This document shows, piece after piece, positions 63,605 through 64,000 of a stretch of DNA of 64,000 bases. The notes under the pieces are model-generated. The model was not told the DNA's origin, made no database searches, and saw nothing but the letters and a program-made list of their open reading frames with translations. The stretch comes from CAZSAK01 sp964605155. GTDB taxonomy: Bacteria; Pseudomonadota; Gammaproteobacteria; SZUA-140. The DNA is taken from positions 23,528 to 87,527 of the forward strand of contig CAZSAK010000011.1 of the NCBI GenBank assembly GCA_964605155.1, in the 5' to 3' direction. Within the stretch, counting starts at the first letter, position 1. Every line of letters starts with the position of its first letter. The translations under genes and the position numbers were made by a program.

Positions 63605-64000
63605 GACTCTATCACGGATCATAAGGCAGGGTAATGATAGCCTCTTGAACTCATGACGATGGCTGTAGATTTAAGGGGGGATAAAGAATGGAAATTGAAG
63701 TTACATAATTACTGTAATGAAAATTCTGACAAATTAATAATAACTCATTGTCGTAACTTATGATTGCCGGTTATCCACAAAATCTGTGGATAAGTTTGTG
63801 CATGAATTGGGATCATGTGAGGGAAACCCGCGTCGGAATTGGCTATGTGGCAAATTGGCGACGATTTGTCCTATCCTCTATTAATGAATGAATACAAACG
63901 GTTAGCAAAAAAACGATAATTTCACTGGTGTGTGTGCAAGATCTGGCGGCCGGCCGTGCGGTTATCGAGTGGTTGTGTATAACATACTGCTCGGAGCGTA
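63605..64000. other. Gene-free right end with DnaA-box cluster, possible origin or DnaA-regulated region
   Basis: About 395 bases have no gene I can support. They include an AT-rich stretch (about 63700-63760), two perfect DnaA boxes in inverted orientation (63771-63779 and 63785-63793), a one-mismatch box at 63797-63805, and TGTGTATAA at 63974-63982, which fits the looser DnaA consensus on the reverse strand. Three GATC sites are present (about 63618, 63811 and 63939). This could be part of oriC or the control region of a gene beyond the window, such as dnaA. Confidence 0.4.
63771..63793. promoter_or_regulatory. Pair of inverted perfect DnaA boxes
   Basis: TTATCCACA at 63771-63779 and its exact reverse complement TGTGGATAA at 63785-63793 are separated by five bases. 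Both match the strong DnaA box. A perfect pair this close is unlikely by chance. Confidence 0.75.

Noticed and set aside
1..64000. tRNA, rRNA and CRISPR arrays
   Set aside because: No cloverleaf with a conserved T-arm, no ribosomal RNA stretch and no regular spaced repeats were seen; a covariance-model search could still find a missed small RNA.

Overview
The window looks like a chromosomal segment of a gammaproteobacterium that is not an enteric. The evidence is gene order and gene type: pilMNOPQ followed by aroK-aroB and a DamX-like AAA/SPOR protein, then gltBD-hemE, priA-argS-SPOR, glnK-amtB with a sigma-54 type promoter, an UbiK/BMFP-YifB pair, and a speE/speA pair. Genes are dense on both strands. 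I saw no rRNA, tRNA or CRISPR array. Genus cannot be fixed from this sequence alone.

Layout. 1-1200 is an AT-rich mobile patch: an IS1595-type transposase and, just downstream on the same strand, the start of a Panacea/DUF4065 (SocA-like) gene that runs off the left edge. 1304-11106 is central metabolism and housekeeping: glycogen phosphorylase, ribosomal protein L31 with a clear promoter and terminator, a secreted SNase-like nuclease overlapping an M48 lipoprotein protease, then malic enzyme, malate dehydrogenase and citrate synthase in a row. 11117-21060 holds penicillin-binding protein 1A, divergent from the type IV pilus operon pilMNOPQ, followed by a large Ig-repeat lipoprotein. 21061-34145 continues with aroK, aroB, a dGTPase, an orphan WGR-domain protein, the AAA/SPOR protein, gltBD, hemE and a methyltransferase-like gene.

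34288-49543 is more accessory: a two-gene ABC-2 exporter, a beta-propeller protein, a KdpE response regulator with a short KdpD-like kinase next to a divergent TrkH potassium transporter, a transglutaminase-like protein, a LysR regulator divergent from pirin-DoxX-nitroreductase, a DUF839/PhoX-like secreted protein, a YdjM-like membrane protein and a peroxiredoxin-glutaredoxin fusion. 49813-63604 returns to housekeeping: YifB/ComM, UbiK, glnK-amtB, a CDGSH protein, a FetAB-like ABC pair, DUF4124, speE, speA, SPOR protein, argS and priA. The last 400 bases have no gene and contain a small cluster of DnaA-box sequences beside an AT-rich stretch.

How the genes work together. The window links nitrogen assimilation (GlnK-AmtB, GltBD), the malate/citrate node (MaeB, Mdh, GltA), polyamine synthesis (SpeA, SpeE), aromatic precursor synthesis (AroK, AroB), potassium homeostasis (KdpDE-like, TrkH), thiol peroxide defence (Prx-Grx) and surface motility (PilM-Q). 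Nothing here is a clearly new defence or biosynthetic system. The best leads are the Panacea gene next to the IS1595 transposase, the Kdp-type two-component pair beside trkH with no kdpFABC in the window, the WGR protein coupled to the AAA/SPOR protein, the Ig lipoprotein in the pilus locus, and the possible origin-like region at the right end. The 10-N gap in priA appears to be an assembly artefact that the sequence itself resolves.
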